This document shows positions 14,930 through 26,290 of a DNA stretch of 64,000 bases, in pieces. The stretch is taken from contig NC_063155.1 of NCBI RefSeq assembly GCF_020921035.1, forward strand, positions 7,115,001 through 7,179,000. Direction: 5' to 3'. The position numbers and the translations under genes are program-made. Position 1 is the first letter of the stretch, and every line of letters starts with the position of its first letter. The stretch comes from Rhodamnia argentea. Lineage: Eukaryota; Streptophyta; Magnoliopsida; Myrtales; Myrtaceae. The notes beneath the pieces were generated by a model. That model saw nothing but the letters and a program-made list of their open reading frames with translations. It did no database searches and had not been told where the DNA came from.

Positions 14930-15505
14930 GTACTCTCCGTTTTTCTTTTGGAAAATCAGTCGTTTCTGGAAAATGTTTACCGGGAAGTCAATTTCCAAGA
15001 AAATGACTATGTTTTCCAGTGTTTGGCTGAAGTATTAAAAAGACTCAGAAATATTTTCCGTGTTTCGTAAGAAAAATTGGATTTAATTTTCCTTCATGCA
15101 CTCCAATTCAATAATTTTCTTTTTCCTTTTTTCTTTTCATTTTTTAGCTTTTTAAAATTCAATTTTTTTATTTTTTTAAAATAAGCTAGTCCAAGGAAAA
15201 GGAAAAAAATAAAAATAACAAATAACAAAAAATAAAATTTTCAAAATTTGAAAAAATAAATAAAAAAGGAAAAGAAAGTGAAAAAATAATTAAAGATAAA
15301 GAAGATGTGAAAGAGAAGACGAAAGATGAGGAAAATATTTTTCTCTTCTTAAGAAGAGGAAAATATTTTTTTTCACTTTTGAAGGAGTTCTTTTCATGAG
15401 AAGAAAATGTTTTCCTGGACTAGCTTATTTTCTGCAAGCCAAATGCTGAAAAGTTCGAAAAATATTTTCTGAAAAGTTAATTTTTGCGAAACAAACGGAG
15501 CATAA
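14930..15505. mobile_element. MITE-like element with 'ggaaaat' arms
   Basis: The left arm (gaaaatcagtcgtttctgga, ggaaaatgtttaccggga) and the right arm (gaaaaatattttctgaaaag, ttgcgaaacaaacggagc) are inverted relatives separated by a T-rich then A-rich centre. The right terminus, read inverted (gctccgtttgtttcgcaaaa), matches the left terminus of the element at 23215. Confidence 0.55.
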
Positions 15506-17447
15506 ATAAATATCATCTCCATTTCCGTTCTTTTCTATTTTTCCTCCCAATATTCTCAGAGGCCCCACTTGGTTAGTTAAAATTAGGGATGAGCAAAAAA
15601 ATCAGATCGAATTAGGAAACAAATCAAACCAGATATTTGTGTGAAACTCTAAAACACTATAAGGCAATTCGCAATTTCGAGCACGGTATATTTATAGTCA
15701 ATGATGAGTTGATTAATGATGGTTTGTGCAGTTTGCATTCACTTTTGCATTGTCGATCTAAATTCAAACCTAGGTCGAATCTGATCTTAATCTTCCTAAC
15801 AAGTGATCTTTTCTCGTCTTCATATCTTCATAATTAAATTAAGAGATTCACTTTTGGTCTTTTTAACGTCCTTATTCCTTATGCTTGATTGATGCTCACT
15901 TTTGGCCATTCCATTACGCTGATTATCTTCCGCAACAATTTCTAGCTATCTTCACTTGCATGCTCCTCAAGGGATGATTTGCAACTGTTCCTGATTGTGG
16001 AGCTAAAGTCATTCCTCGGTAGATGGATTCTCCTTGACTCAGCCCTTAATGTGCGCACTTTGAGTCGATCGACTGGTTGTCGACACTCAAAATTGGCTCG
16101 GGCCCAAGAGAGCCAGAAAGCCAAAAGGGCATCGTGGGCATGAGAACCCAAAGCCATTGCAATGGGTCGGCAACCAAAGATATGTTGTACTCGATATGCG
16201 AACTGAGAAAGTATCGGTAATACTGATAAATCAATATCTAGCACCCAAGTACAATAGTAGAAATAAGAGAAGATCAATCGCTCCGTGGATAAGATGAGCA
16301 TTTACCGAAGCCTGCCCGAGAATCTAGGGATAGAACCAACGAAAGTAACCATTATAGACGGTTATCCTTTGTGCTTGGCTATAAATAGTCGGAGACCAAT
16401 CCTTGTAAAGGATTCGCAAGTAGTAGCACTTTTCAATTTACTGTACGATTTACATTATCTGCTTCTACTATCACGTTGTATTTACTTTTATCGTTCAATT
16501 TATCTTTAATTCGCCTAGTTGCTTCCTGTTCGGAATCGCCACAAGAACTCAATTAAACATCAAAGTCGAGGATCTACACATTCGGTGAAAGATTTTTTGT
16601 CACGGATATTTTTGGCCTAACAATAGTATACTACGCTTGAACTCACCTAGTTGGAAAGTCATGATTGATGAGCTCATCAGGTATTATATCTGATGGGAAT
16701 GGATCCCAATACATACACCGCGGAATTACTTGGAAACAACATGCCCAAGAACGTAACTTGCATCATCGATCAAATAAGTTATATCACGTAGAACGAACAT
16801 ACCTCGATATTAAGAGCACCAAAAGAAGAACAAAAGGAATCCAGATCCGACGATCGCTTGTTCTTCGAGAGAATTTCATAGAGAATTTTTTTTGGAGAGA
16901 GTTTTTTGCACAAGTGAAAACGTGTACGTTTTCTTTGAGAGAATATGCAATATACTCTTTTTTGGAATTGATAATCAAATTGTCCATTATTGCTATCAAC
17001 CAAGACCTGCCTTTTTATTCTTCTTCTATATGGTAACTGAGACCATATATTAAAAGCAATTTCTGATTTGCTCTTTATGGACGCAATTAATTCGAACAAT
17101 ATCAATAGGTCTTGTGGGTCAACTTTATTGGCATGACCTTCAGAGCTTATTTGTCAAGTATATTATCACGGCCCGGTTTGGCAATTGACTTTCTTACAAT
17201 TCGACCTAAATTTTGCATGCCTATGCATCTTTATAACCCCATTCGGCGTACAGCGTAGGAAGGTGGAAGTCAAATCCCAAAAAGTGGGTATATATATATT
17301 CGTGTGTGTTGTATTCCCCGTATTGCAATGTGTAACAAGCATAATCTATATTTTCAATGACCCTAAATTAGGTAACGTTTGTGTAATATCCGGAACATAA
17401 ATGACTCCTCTTGCAAAAGGACGTGACGGATTGTGATCAGATATTTA
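15506..17447. other. Intergenic with possible LTR debris, no gene
   Basis: No exon is recognised. A TATA-like ctataaatagtcgg at about 16379 and a terminus-like 'ggcctaaca' near 16622 suggest a decayed LTR, but I could not find the other end or a target duplication. At 16600-16960 there is leader-like sequence (gagagaattttttttggag) of possible Copia origin. Family and age cannot be given. Confidence 0.35.
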
Positions 17448-18565
17448 GGGTGCGTTTGTTTCATCGAAAACATTTTTTCGGAATTCCGTTTTCTTTGTTT
17501 GTTTGGTGATATGTTACCAAAAACGTTTTTTCATATTTGGATTTCATTTGAAAAATAATTTCAATCTCATAATTTTATTTGAGGCAAAAAAAAAAATTCT
17601 AATTTTTAATTTATTGTTTTATTATTCTTTCCTTTTCTTTTTTTATTCTTTTTCTTCTCCTTTGTTCCTCCACTGCCATCGACGAGCCTGGCAGCCACTA
17701 GTGAGCTTGAGGCCACCGTATATGCCCAAGGCCATTGGCGATGACAAGGTCGCTAGATCCAACGGCCTCAAGGCTTGCCGGTCGCTAGTCGCGGTGAGGG
17801 AGGAAGGAAAAAAAAAAGAAAAGAAAAGAAGAGAAAAGAAAATATTATTAAAATATTAAGTGTTAATACCACGAAAAATCACAAACCGGTACACATGTGA
17901 TAAATTTATCCAAAATTAATTTTTTGACCACAAAAAATTTCAAACTAATACACTTGTAATAAATTTACCCCAAACTAGTCACATATGACAAATTTACCCT
18001 TCGTTAGTTTTCGTTGAATTTAAGCGTCAAATTGCTGAGTTGGATGACATGGGCAATCAACGAGTATACTAGTTTGAAATTTTTATCCTCTGTTTATCAC
18101 GGGTTTATCAATTTGAGATTTTTCGTGATATTAACTCAATTTAAAGGAGAGTAAATTTGTCACGGGTGTACCAATTTGAGGTATTTCATGGTCAAAAGAA
18201 TTAATTTATGATAAATTTGTCACATATATACTAGTTTAGGGTTATTGGTGGTCAAAAAAATAGTTTGGGGTAAATTTATCACAAGTGTACCGGTTTAGAG
18301 ATTTTTGTGATTAAAAAAATAATTTAGGGTAAATTTATCATATGCATACCAGTTTAGAGTTTTTCATGGTATTAACTCAAATATTAATGAGTAGCAATTT
18401 TGAAAAGTGTTTTCACTTCTTCGGATTAGGGAATTTACTTTTATGATTTTGTACATAAACTTTCTTTGAGTGGAAAGTGTTTCTTATTGATTGAATCATT
18501 TTCGATGAACCAAACGGGTGAAAAACTAATTCCGGAAAAATACTTTTCCTCAAACAAACACACCC
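17448..18565. mobile_element. PIF/Harbinger (Tourist-like) MITE, enlarged by a nested insertion
   Basis: The termini are GGGTGCGTTTGTTT and, inverted at the right end, GGGTGTGTTTGTTT, flanked by TTA on both sides (17445-17447 and 18566-18568). A 3-bp TTA duplication with GGGTG-type ends is diagnostic of PIF/Harbinger. The body has a GC-rich core at about 17665-17800 and a nested foldback at 17860-18378. Without the insertion the element would be about 590 bp. It has no transposase, so it is non-autonomous. Confidence 0.75.
17860..18378. mobile_element. Foldback MULE-like element, family A, copy 1 (nested)
   Basis: Flanked by the 9-bp duplication AAATATTAA (17851-17859 and 18379-18387). Its ends gttaataccacgaaaaatc and its inverse gattttt...ggtattaac form long inverted arms. 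Each arm is made of tandem units of about 57 bp carrying phrases such as 'ggggtaaatttatcac' and 'gtaccggtttagag'. It lies inside the Harbinger-like element. Confidence 0.8.
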
Positions 18566-19062
18566 TTAACCTATTTTCATGTCCTTCTAGGATGACATAA
18601 GCAAAGGTTTTGCCACGCACTGAGGTTTCTAAGCACAAACCTTTCACTGGGGTTTCTTGATTTTTGCTACTATGCCCGTATGTTGACGTTATATGTGGAA
18701 TGCTTTTTCACCTTTCATCATCGGAAAAAGTACAAAAAAAAAAAAATTATAAATCTATTGTGTTTGTACTAATTTAGTCCTAAATTTTTTAATTGTGTCG
18801 GTTAAGTCCCAAATCTTTTGACGATTTACCAATATGGTCCATTCTGACTGAAAATCGTTAACATGTTTACCGGCCGTCCATGATCAATGCTCTTTAAAAT
18901 ACATTTAAGACTTTTTTAGAACTTTTCCCCGTTTATCAACTCTCTCACAGTTTCCACTCGGGCCACACTAATCCACCAAACCCTACTCATCTTGATCTCC
19001 TCCTTGAAAATGCTCTCTACAAATGGTCCCCCCCTCTCTCAACTTTGTGATGACATGATGCC

Positions 19063-19070
19063 TATAAATA
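19063..19070 (+). promoter_or_regulatory. TATA box of SSL unit 1
   Basis: TATAAATA lies 61 bases before the ATG. The intact SSL gene has the same octamer at the same distance, and both have a shared upstream block (tttccact, gggccacac, ccctactcatctt). Confidence 0.7.
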
Positions 19071-19130
19071 GTCTCATGTACTGCTTTTGCTCTTCATCCA
19101 AAAACACCGAAAGGTCCGAAACTACCAAGC

Positions 19131-19620
19131 ATGGCGGGTATTTCTAGCGTGAGATCAGAGATGACGTTCGCTACCGCCACTGTCCTTCTCTTTGCAATGC
19201 CTCCGGCTATCGCCCTGCCCATCTACACAACTCCCAAAGCGCCGCCGGGAACCGGCGGCCCCAAATCTGTTGCCTTCGACCCCCTCGGAGGTGGACCCCG
19301 CACCGGCATCGGCGACGGTAGAATTGTCAAATACATTCCACCTATCGGTTTCATTGATTACGCCTACATAGCACAAACTCGGTAACTTTTGTCTGTTGAG
19401 ACAAAGGGCTCCTACAATATATATTAAGCGCGCTAGTTATAGTTAAGTTTTTGAATACACGTACCAGTACTTACAACTTCGTTTTATTTGATGTCTTCCA
19501 CCATAAATATATATATGCCATTTTTTTCCGTGCATTTCGGGATGATTTAGAAACAAGATGTTCTGCAATGGGCGGAATGCAATGGGCTAATGCGACGGTG
19601 GGGTTAATCGGAATGCGTTT
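19131..19620 (+). pseudogene. Strictosidine synthase-like, truncated copy 1
   Basis: Exon 1 (19131-19384) is intact: a signal peptide (MAGISSVRSEMTFATATVLL...) followed by GTGGPKSVAFDPLGGGP, very close to the intact gene at 32197. After an intron, exon 2 starts near 19551 (NKMFC) but only some 20 codons, up to ATVGLIGM, remain before unrelated AT-rich DNA; the rest of exon 2 and all of exon 3 are absent. The promoter, with TATA box, is retained, so it could still be transcribed into a short secreted peptide, though this is speculative. It is a tandem duplicate of the SSL gene. Confidence 0.85.
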
Positions 19621-19639
19621 GTTAAGCGCATAAGATTTT

Positions 19640-20213
19640 TACTCCCGGAACGTAAACGTGTTTTGCAAGGGTATAAAATTTCTATTCTTAGAAACAATTA
19701 GGTAGCGAGAATTTTTTTTAAAAATTTTTCATCTTTCCTTTAATTTTTTTAACTTGTTTTTATTTTTTTAAAATTTTATTTTTTATATTTTTAATTTACC
19801 CTTATTTTTTATATTCTTTAAAAATATTTAAAAATATTTATATTTTTGAATTTTTAAATTCCCTCTTTTAAATTTTTAACTTTTTTTTAAAATTTTAAAG
19901 CTTATTTTTAATTTTAATTTTAAAAATATGTATTTAAAAAAATTAGTAGTTAGTAAATTTTCAATTCTAATTTTAATTTTTTTTTAAGTTTGGAGTAAGA
20001 GCACAAATATTGAAATGGAGGAAGAACGAATAAAAATGCAAATGCTTTTCTACTTTTGTATTACAACTCTCTATTCCGAAGGTAACTTTACTTTTGTGGC
20101 TTGCTTACAATGCTTTACAAACGCTCTATTTATAGCTAAAGTTTTACTATTAAAAAAAAATCACTGCATTCATGACTATTTGCTCCAAGACAAGGATAGT
20201 ATCTAAAGTAGAA
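19640..20213. other. AT-rich intergenic filler
   Basis: Very AT-rich simple DNA (runs of tttttaaa) from 19680 to 19990, then unremarkable sequence. No gene, and no clear end repeats. Confidence 0.5.
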
Positions 20214-20222
20214 TAAATTTTT

Positions 20223-20573
20223 GGGTTAATACCACAAAAAACCTCAAACTAGTACACCTGTGACCAATTTAGCCCAAACTAATTTTTTTGATCACGAAAA
20301 ATCTCAAAACGATATACGTGTGACAAATTCACCATTCATTAAATTAGGTTAATATAACAAAAAATCCCAAATTAATACACCTGTGACATCTAACTTAGTA
20401 ATTTGATGGTTAATTTAACGAAAACTAACGGAGAATAAATTTGTCACAAGTGTACCAATTTAGAGTAAATTTGTCACGGATGTACCAATTTGAGATTTTT
20501 TGTGGTAAAAAAAATAGTTTTAAGTAAATTTGTCATAGGGGTACCAGTTTAGGGTTTTCTATGGTATTAACCC
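20223..20573. mobile_element. Foldback MULE-like element, family A, copy 2
   Basis: Perfect 9-bp duplication TAAATTTTT at 20214-20222 and 20574-20582. The termini GGGTTAATACCA are inverted at both ends. The arms consist of the same units of about 57 bp (ctcaaactagtacacctgtg and variants) as the copies at 17860 and 53778. Length 351 bp; no coding capacity. Confidence 0.88.
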
Positions 20574-20599
20574 TAAATTTTTCCAGCGACACCCATCAT

Positions 20600-21370
20600 C
20601 ATCTTTCCTTTGTCTTCATTCTTCTTTGGGCACCCACCATAAATTATGGCCTTCTTTTAAGAACACTAACAGCCAAATTTAGTAACAAGCAATCAAGGTC
20701 AAATTATGTTCAAAAACATTATCAGAAAAAATGAAGTTTTTTTTTTCAAAATCAGGAAAAGTTATTTATTTTTTATTTCGAATAATAAAATATTATGAAA
20801 GCATAAGAAGGCTTAAGGAGGCAAGGATGACCTCCAAATAGTAGGGGTCAAGGTTGGCTAATTCGACGATGGAGGATAAGCTTCATCGTCGAGTTTTTGA
20901 CGCCCAAATATTCAGCCGACTAATTAATTCTTTATAACGTATTCTATTTTTCATGATTAGGATTATTAGTATTTTTGCTATTAGCATCAGTATTTTGCTG
21001 GTTCACATGGACAAAGTTAGGAAAAACCTCTGAAATTATTTCAATATTGGACCTTGGACATACAATAGTTCCGAATCGAATTTTTTTAGAAAGAAGATCT
21101 TTTGTCTCTTGGTAGCCTGCTCCAGTCCCCATACAAAACCCGTTTCGAATGACGAAATAATAAAAAATCTTGTTTCGAGATACCTCAATTGAATTGATCA
21201 AATTCGTAACTTTATATTATTCAAATGATCTTGTGATTCTGACAACAACAACAAGATGGCATGAAGCTTATAAATATTGTAATGTTTGGAGATTGACCAA
21301 GTCAAAGGTCAAATGGTCAAAAAAAGGAAAATTCCAAAAACAAAAACAGAATCCTAAAATTTTTACAATT
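20600..21370. other. Intergenic, no gene recognised
   Basis: Short open frames occur on both strands but none shows a domain. The composition is AT-rich. Confidence 0.4.
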
Positions 21371-21374
21371 ATGC

Positions 21375-21740
21375 CAATTCAGTTTTAATTTTTTTTTTTC
21401 AGTTTAGTCCTGGACCTTTTGTATTTGTATCAATTCAGTCCATTCAATCAATTTTGGTTGGAAATTGTTGCCGTGGCATTGCCGGCATTAATGTGACAAT
21501 TTTTAATAAAATATCAATTTTATTGACCTTTTATTATTTATTTGTTTTTTTTTTTTCTTCCCTATCTTCTTCATCCTCTAGCCAATTGCCGAGGTCTCGC
21601 GACCGGCGACTTGCCATCCTCAAGCAAAGCTTGCCCATCTCTATCGAGGCACAACCTTGCTTTGTCTGGGCGAGGCCGGCAATCATTAACATGGATGTCA
21701 GCCCTTTTATGTTGTACGATAATTGCTATTTGCAATAGAT
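21375..21740. mobile_element. Partial foldback with GC-rich core (family C-like)
   Basis: The left arm 'tttagtcctggacctttt...tcaattcagtcc' is the same phrase family as at 56241 and 63003. It is followed by a T-rich tract and a GC-rich core (about 21580-21690). The expected inverted right arm is missing, probably removed with the rearrangement that created SSL copy 2 next to it. Confidence 0.45.
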
Positions 21741-21774
21741 TTAGGATTTTTTAGTACTTTTCTCGTGGATCAAC

Positions 21775-22485
21775 TCTCTCTCGGTTTCCACTTGGGCCAC
21801 ACCAATACGCCATACCCTACTCATCTTGATCTCCTCCGATCGCTATCACTGCTTTCCTTCGCTTTGCAATGCCTTCGCCATTTGCCCCGCCCATCTACAC
21901 AACTCTCATCGATACCGGCCAGGCCACCTCGAATAGGGACACCACCGGAAGGCTAACGAGATTCGACCCCGACAACCGGGACAAGTTGCCATGTTGGCAA
22001 GGGGACTTTCGGGTCTCGGCGGCATTCTTGTGGCTGGTGATAGTTCCTACCTCCTCATCACCGAGTTTATCAGCAGCACCGTCAAGAAGTTCTTCCTAAC
22101 TCGCCCGAGCGCCAAAATGACTCGGACCTTGTTAAAGGCCACGGGCACAAGCACTATCGGGAGAACCCCGGGCGGAGAGTTTACACTTACGGAGAGGGAA
22201 AGGCCTTTCCAACATAGAGCACTAAGGATCAACGCAAACGGGACGGTTCTAGCGAAGTCGTCCATCGGCGGCCCTTACAACAATAGTACCGTTGTCACCG
22301 GAGTTCAAATCTCCGGTCTGTTTGCTTGCATTGGGTCTCTGTATGCAAACTTCATGGTGAAGTCCTGGGCTCTTCTAAAAGTTAAAACGCCCGTGTAAGG
22401 TTACCGCGGTGCTTCTACGGAATGAAGAAAGCAACGATGTTGTCCGAATCAAACCCGACTTCAAGTAATGCTGAATAAAAACACG
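21775..22485 (+). pseudogene. Strictosidine synthase-like, deleted copy 2
   Basis: Begins with the SSL promoter block (ttccacttgggccacac, ccctactcatctt) and part of exon 1 (about 21835-21905), then passes directly, with no intron, to exon 3 sequence (TGRLTRFDPDN at about 21947). Exon 2 and both introns are gone. Most of exon 3 follows in a shifted frame: SYLLITEFISSTVKKFFLT, GEFTLTERERPF, HRALRINANGTVLAKSSI and YNNSTVVTGVQI. The 3' UTR still has gctgaataaaa as in the intact gene. Loss by internal deletion is likelier than retroposition because promoter and 3' flank are kept. Confidence 0.85.
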
Positions 22486-22489
22486 AAAT

Positions 22490-23200
22490 TGTGTGTTAGT
22501 TTTTTCCCCCTTAGAGGGAAGCACCAGTGAGAGCAGGGGTGGATGAAGCGGAAGCGATATCGAATAGAATTATTTTGCTGTATCTAGATCGCACTTGGCT
22601 TTGTTGTTTTTAAAAGTCGGCATTTTTCGTTAGTCAAATTAGATGGAGTTAATCGAAAGACTTGATTGCACACATATGACAAATTTTAAAACTTAATCGC
22701 ACTTCGGTAACAAGTTTATGAACTTCTACTGTACTTATCCCCTAATTATTAAATCACGCTTTTATCAAACAATTTAAGTTTTTTGAATATTGACAGTGAT
22801 TCTTCCAAAACAAAATTATGGTATCATAAGTTCTAAGTTCAAATCTTTCCAAGCCCTTTATTTGTCTCATTTATTATATATTTTCACCCTTCGATTTAGG
22901 CCAAAGTCCCCTTAACATGTGTGGGGAAATGTTACAATTCTTAAATATTGAATCATGCATTCATTTGCGCATTCATTTATGGACCTAGAAGAAGGAAAAA
23001 GCATTCCCAACGCAAATGTAAGCTTTTTACTTTACTTTCTCCACGCGTTTCAATCATTTCCGTTAGCCATTTATGTCCAGTTTCAGTCATGGAATATTTT
23101 TATGGACAAAAATAAATGTTGGAACCAAGACACTCAATCTTTTGACCAAAAAAAAAAAAAAAAACCCAAGCCACTTAATCTAATTTGAAACTGGAATTTG
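22490..23200. other. Intergenic, no gene recognised
   Basis: Ordinary AT-rich flank. It contains one poly(A) micro-insertion, listed separately. Confidence 0.4.
23141..23165 (+). mobile_element. 25-bp poly(A) micro-insertion with target duplication
   Basis: tttgacc followed by about 17 A and a C lies between ccaagacactcaatct (23125-23140) and ccaagccacttaatct (23166-23181), a 16-bp duplication with two mismatches. Confidence 0.6.
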
Positions 23201-23214
23201 AACTTAGGCTAGGC

Positions 23215-23930
23215 TTCGTTTATTTTGCGAAAAGTATGATGTTCTTGGAAAATATTTTCTGGAAAATTATTTTCTAGAAAAATGATGATATTTTCAAGTG
23301 TTTAGTTAAGACTTCAAAATGAACTAGGAAACAATTTTCATCATTTGTCATGGAATTGATTTCCTAAAAATAATTATTAAATAATTCGACTTTTTAATTT
23401 TTTTGAATAAAAATTGTTTTATTTTTTAATTACTTTCTTTAAATTTTTTTCTCTTTTTTTTCCTTCTTCCTTCTTTAATTTCTTCTTAGCCGGTCGCTAG
23501 CCACAAGCCGGTCTCGGCCTCGAATGAGACCAAGCCTCGCTTGCTCGAGGCCGATTCGGATCCGGTGAAGCCGAGCTCGTCGGCCCGCTTGTCATGGCCG
23601 ATCGTCGAGAGGCTATTGTTGCCAAGGTCCGTGGTCGACAGAGGAAGGAGTAGCTGGTGGAGGAAGGAGGAAGAAGGAGAAAAAAAAGAAAAAAAGGAAA
23701 TATATAAAAAATAAAAAGATTAAAAAATACAAAAGAAATTTTTTGAATTTTTTAAAAAATAAATAAATAATGAAAAATTAAAAAAATAATTATAAAGAAA
23801 GGAAGTGTGAAAGAATGGAGGAAACAAAGATGTGGAAAATGTTTTCCTCTTTTCAAAATGAGGAAAGTATTTTCCCCACTTTTGAAGGGTTTTTTTTCCA
23901 TCGAATAAAATATGAGCCGTCCATCATTAT
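23215..23930. mobile_element. MITE-like element with 'ggaaaat' arms and GC-rich core
   Basis: The left end gcttcgtttattttgcgaaa, then ggaaaatattttctgg phrases, a T/C tract, a GC-rich core with 'gaggccg' and 'cggtcgctagcc' (23488-23650), an A/G tract, and inverted 'ggaaaatgttttcctc' arms to about 23900. Same family as 14930-15505. No transposase. Confidence 0.55.
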
Positions 23931-24059
23931 CACCCCCAAACTTCGTCCTTAAGTTCAAATATAAACTTCACTTTTCCATCTTGTTAACTCCCAATTCCAC
24001 TAGTGCCATAATCCAAGTCCGATTACTATTATTCTGCTTGTTAACTCAATAGGTAAAAA

Positions 24060-26290
24060 TTTAGGTCGTCACATTATGAATGTTTTCAATTTTCTTTGTG
24101 CCCCGATCTTGTAATAAGATCATCAATTGTATTCCTACTTTTCTCAAAGATTAGTGATTCGCAGAGTGCCTCCGTGCGGAGACGTAACCCAAGTTTGGGG
24201 GAACTTTGATAACAAATTCTTTAGTATGTTCTAATAATTATGTTCTTCTATTATTGTAGTTTGCGGTGTAGATTGTTTGCTTAAGTTATTTTTCGGCAAT
24301 TGGTGTGCGATTCCCGACAACTAGTATCGAGCCTCGAGTTGGCTAATTGAGAACATCAAGATTTTTGGATGACGTTCGATTGAAAGCAAATGGTATGGCG
24401 GAAGATAAAATAAGAATAGATAAGTTCGATGGGCGGGATTTCAGATAGTGGAACTCTAAATAGAGGACTATTTTTATTAGAAAGATCTCTATGCAACACT
24501 TGAGGATTGGAAATCCGAACTTGCAAAAGTGGATCCAATAGCAAAATCGGGATGGGAAATTCTTGATCGGGTGGTGTTAGGTGCGATTCATTTAGAGTTG
24601 ACGACAAAAATAGGTTACCACATCGCGAAAGCAAAAACCGCAAAAGAAGCCATGGATATTCTAATGAATATTTATTAGAAACTGTCCACATCAAATCAAA
24701 TATTTTTGCTAAAGAAGCTGGTTAATATGAAGTTATCTGATAGAGGCTCTATGGCAGAGCATATCAATAATTTTAAGTAGGTCACGAGTCGGTTGGAATC
24801 CGCAAGCATAAATCTGGATATGAAGTTCCAAGCTTTATTATTTTTGTGTTCCATTCCCAAAAGCTACAACACCGTGGTGTAGGAAATTTTGAGCACCATG
24901 AGGATGATTTGACTACGGACGATCTTGTGAGCAGTATCATGGATGAAGAGATGTGAAGGAAAGTCTTAGGTGGAGATAAATTTTCGGCATCTACGTCTTT
25001 GACAGCACTAGCGGTGCAGAATCGTGGGAGAAGTAAAAGCAGAGAAAAATTCAGTGGGCATGGCAAGTCAAAATCCAAGGGGAAGAGAGAGTTTGCAAAA
25101 GATAAGTGTTGGTTTTGCCACTAGATGGGACACAGTAGATTTCAATGTGAAGCTTATAAAAAGAAGCAACGGGATGACAACAAAGAGCTAATGTGATAAG
25201 TGATGAACCTTTGATAGAGAACTTATGTTTGTCTATAGGGTTTGATTTACCGACAGATAAGTGGTTTGTTGACTCTAGTGCATCTTTTCATTGCACCTCA
25301 CAAAGAGACATATTTGTTGATTATTCTAGTGGAGATTTTGGACAAGTGGTTGTAGGAAATGGCCACAAGTGTCCGATTTTAGGAAAAGAAATTGTGATTG
25401 TGAACATCTTATGTGGAGGACGTCTAATTTTGCATGAAACTAGATATATTCCCGAGTTGAAGAAAAATCTGATTTCAACTAGTAAACTTGGTGAAGAAGG
25501 TATAGTAATAACTTTTGGATGTGGAGAGTGGAAGATAACCTCGGGGGCAAGAGTAGTAGTAGCAAATGGAAAGCATACGGGTACACTTTACCTTCTCTAG
25601 GGGACAATATCAATAATATGGTTGCAATTACGATGGTTATAGATAATTTGTCTACCCTTTGGCACTATCGTTTGAGACATTTTGGTGAAAAAGGTGTAAA
25701 GCGGTTACACTCAATAAAGTTGCTTCCAGGTTTTTAAGAAGTTGAGTTAGATTTCTGTGAGAGTTACATTTACGAAAAACAAAAAGCAATTAGTTTTCAA
25801 TTGAATGGGCGACAGAGTAAAGGCCAAAAGCTAAAGTTGATCCATACCGATGTGTGGAGATCGGCTCAGGAACTCTCTCATGGTGGTAAGAGGTATTTTG
25901 TCACTTTCATTAATGATGTGACAAGAAAGACGTAGGTCTATTCTTTCGGAGAAAAGTTAGAAGTATTTGGGGTGTTTAAAATATAGAAGACCATGGTGAA
26001 AAAGAGACATGTTATCAGATTAAGGCTTTGAAGTTTGATAAGGGTGGTGAATACACAAACAAAGAATTTGTAGAATATTTGAGTCATGAAGGCATACTTG
26101 GGTTGAAGACTATTCCTAGAATTCCTCAATAGAACGGTGTCGCTGAGAGGATGAACATGACTATTTTGGAGTGTGCAAGATGCATGAGACTACATGCGTA
26201 TCTTCTGTTACACTTATGGGATGTTACAATTGAGGTAAATGTATATTTGATTAACACGAGTCCATATAGTGTGTTAAATGGATCGATCTA
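24060..26290 (+). mobile_element. Copia-type LTR retrotransposon, decayed 5' half (fossil)
   Basis: Parts in order: an LTR-like stretch to about 24320, a primer-binding-like site (ctagtatcgagcct) just after it, gag (about 24380-25090), a CCHC zinc-knuckle region (about 25105-25160), a protease region (WFVDSSASFHCTS, about 25262-25302), and the GAG-pre-integrase and integrase region (to about 26280). It stops before reverse transcriptase. It is old and non-functional, with at least ten breaks. No 3' LTR is found. Confidence 0.8.

Noticed and set aside
16270-16622. Complete solo LTR
   Set aside because: Only a TATA-like motif and a possible CA end were found; no start and no target duplication.
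19131-19385. SSL unit 1 as a functional gene
   Set aside because: Only exon 1 and about 20 codons of exon 2 remain; the beta-propeller cannot form.
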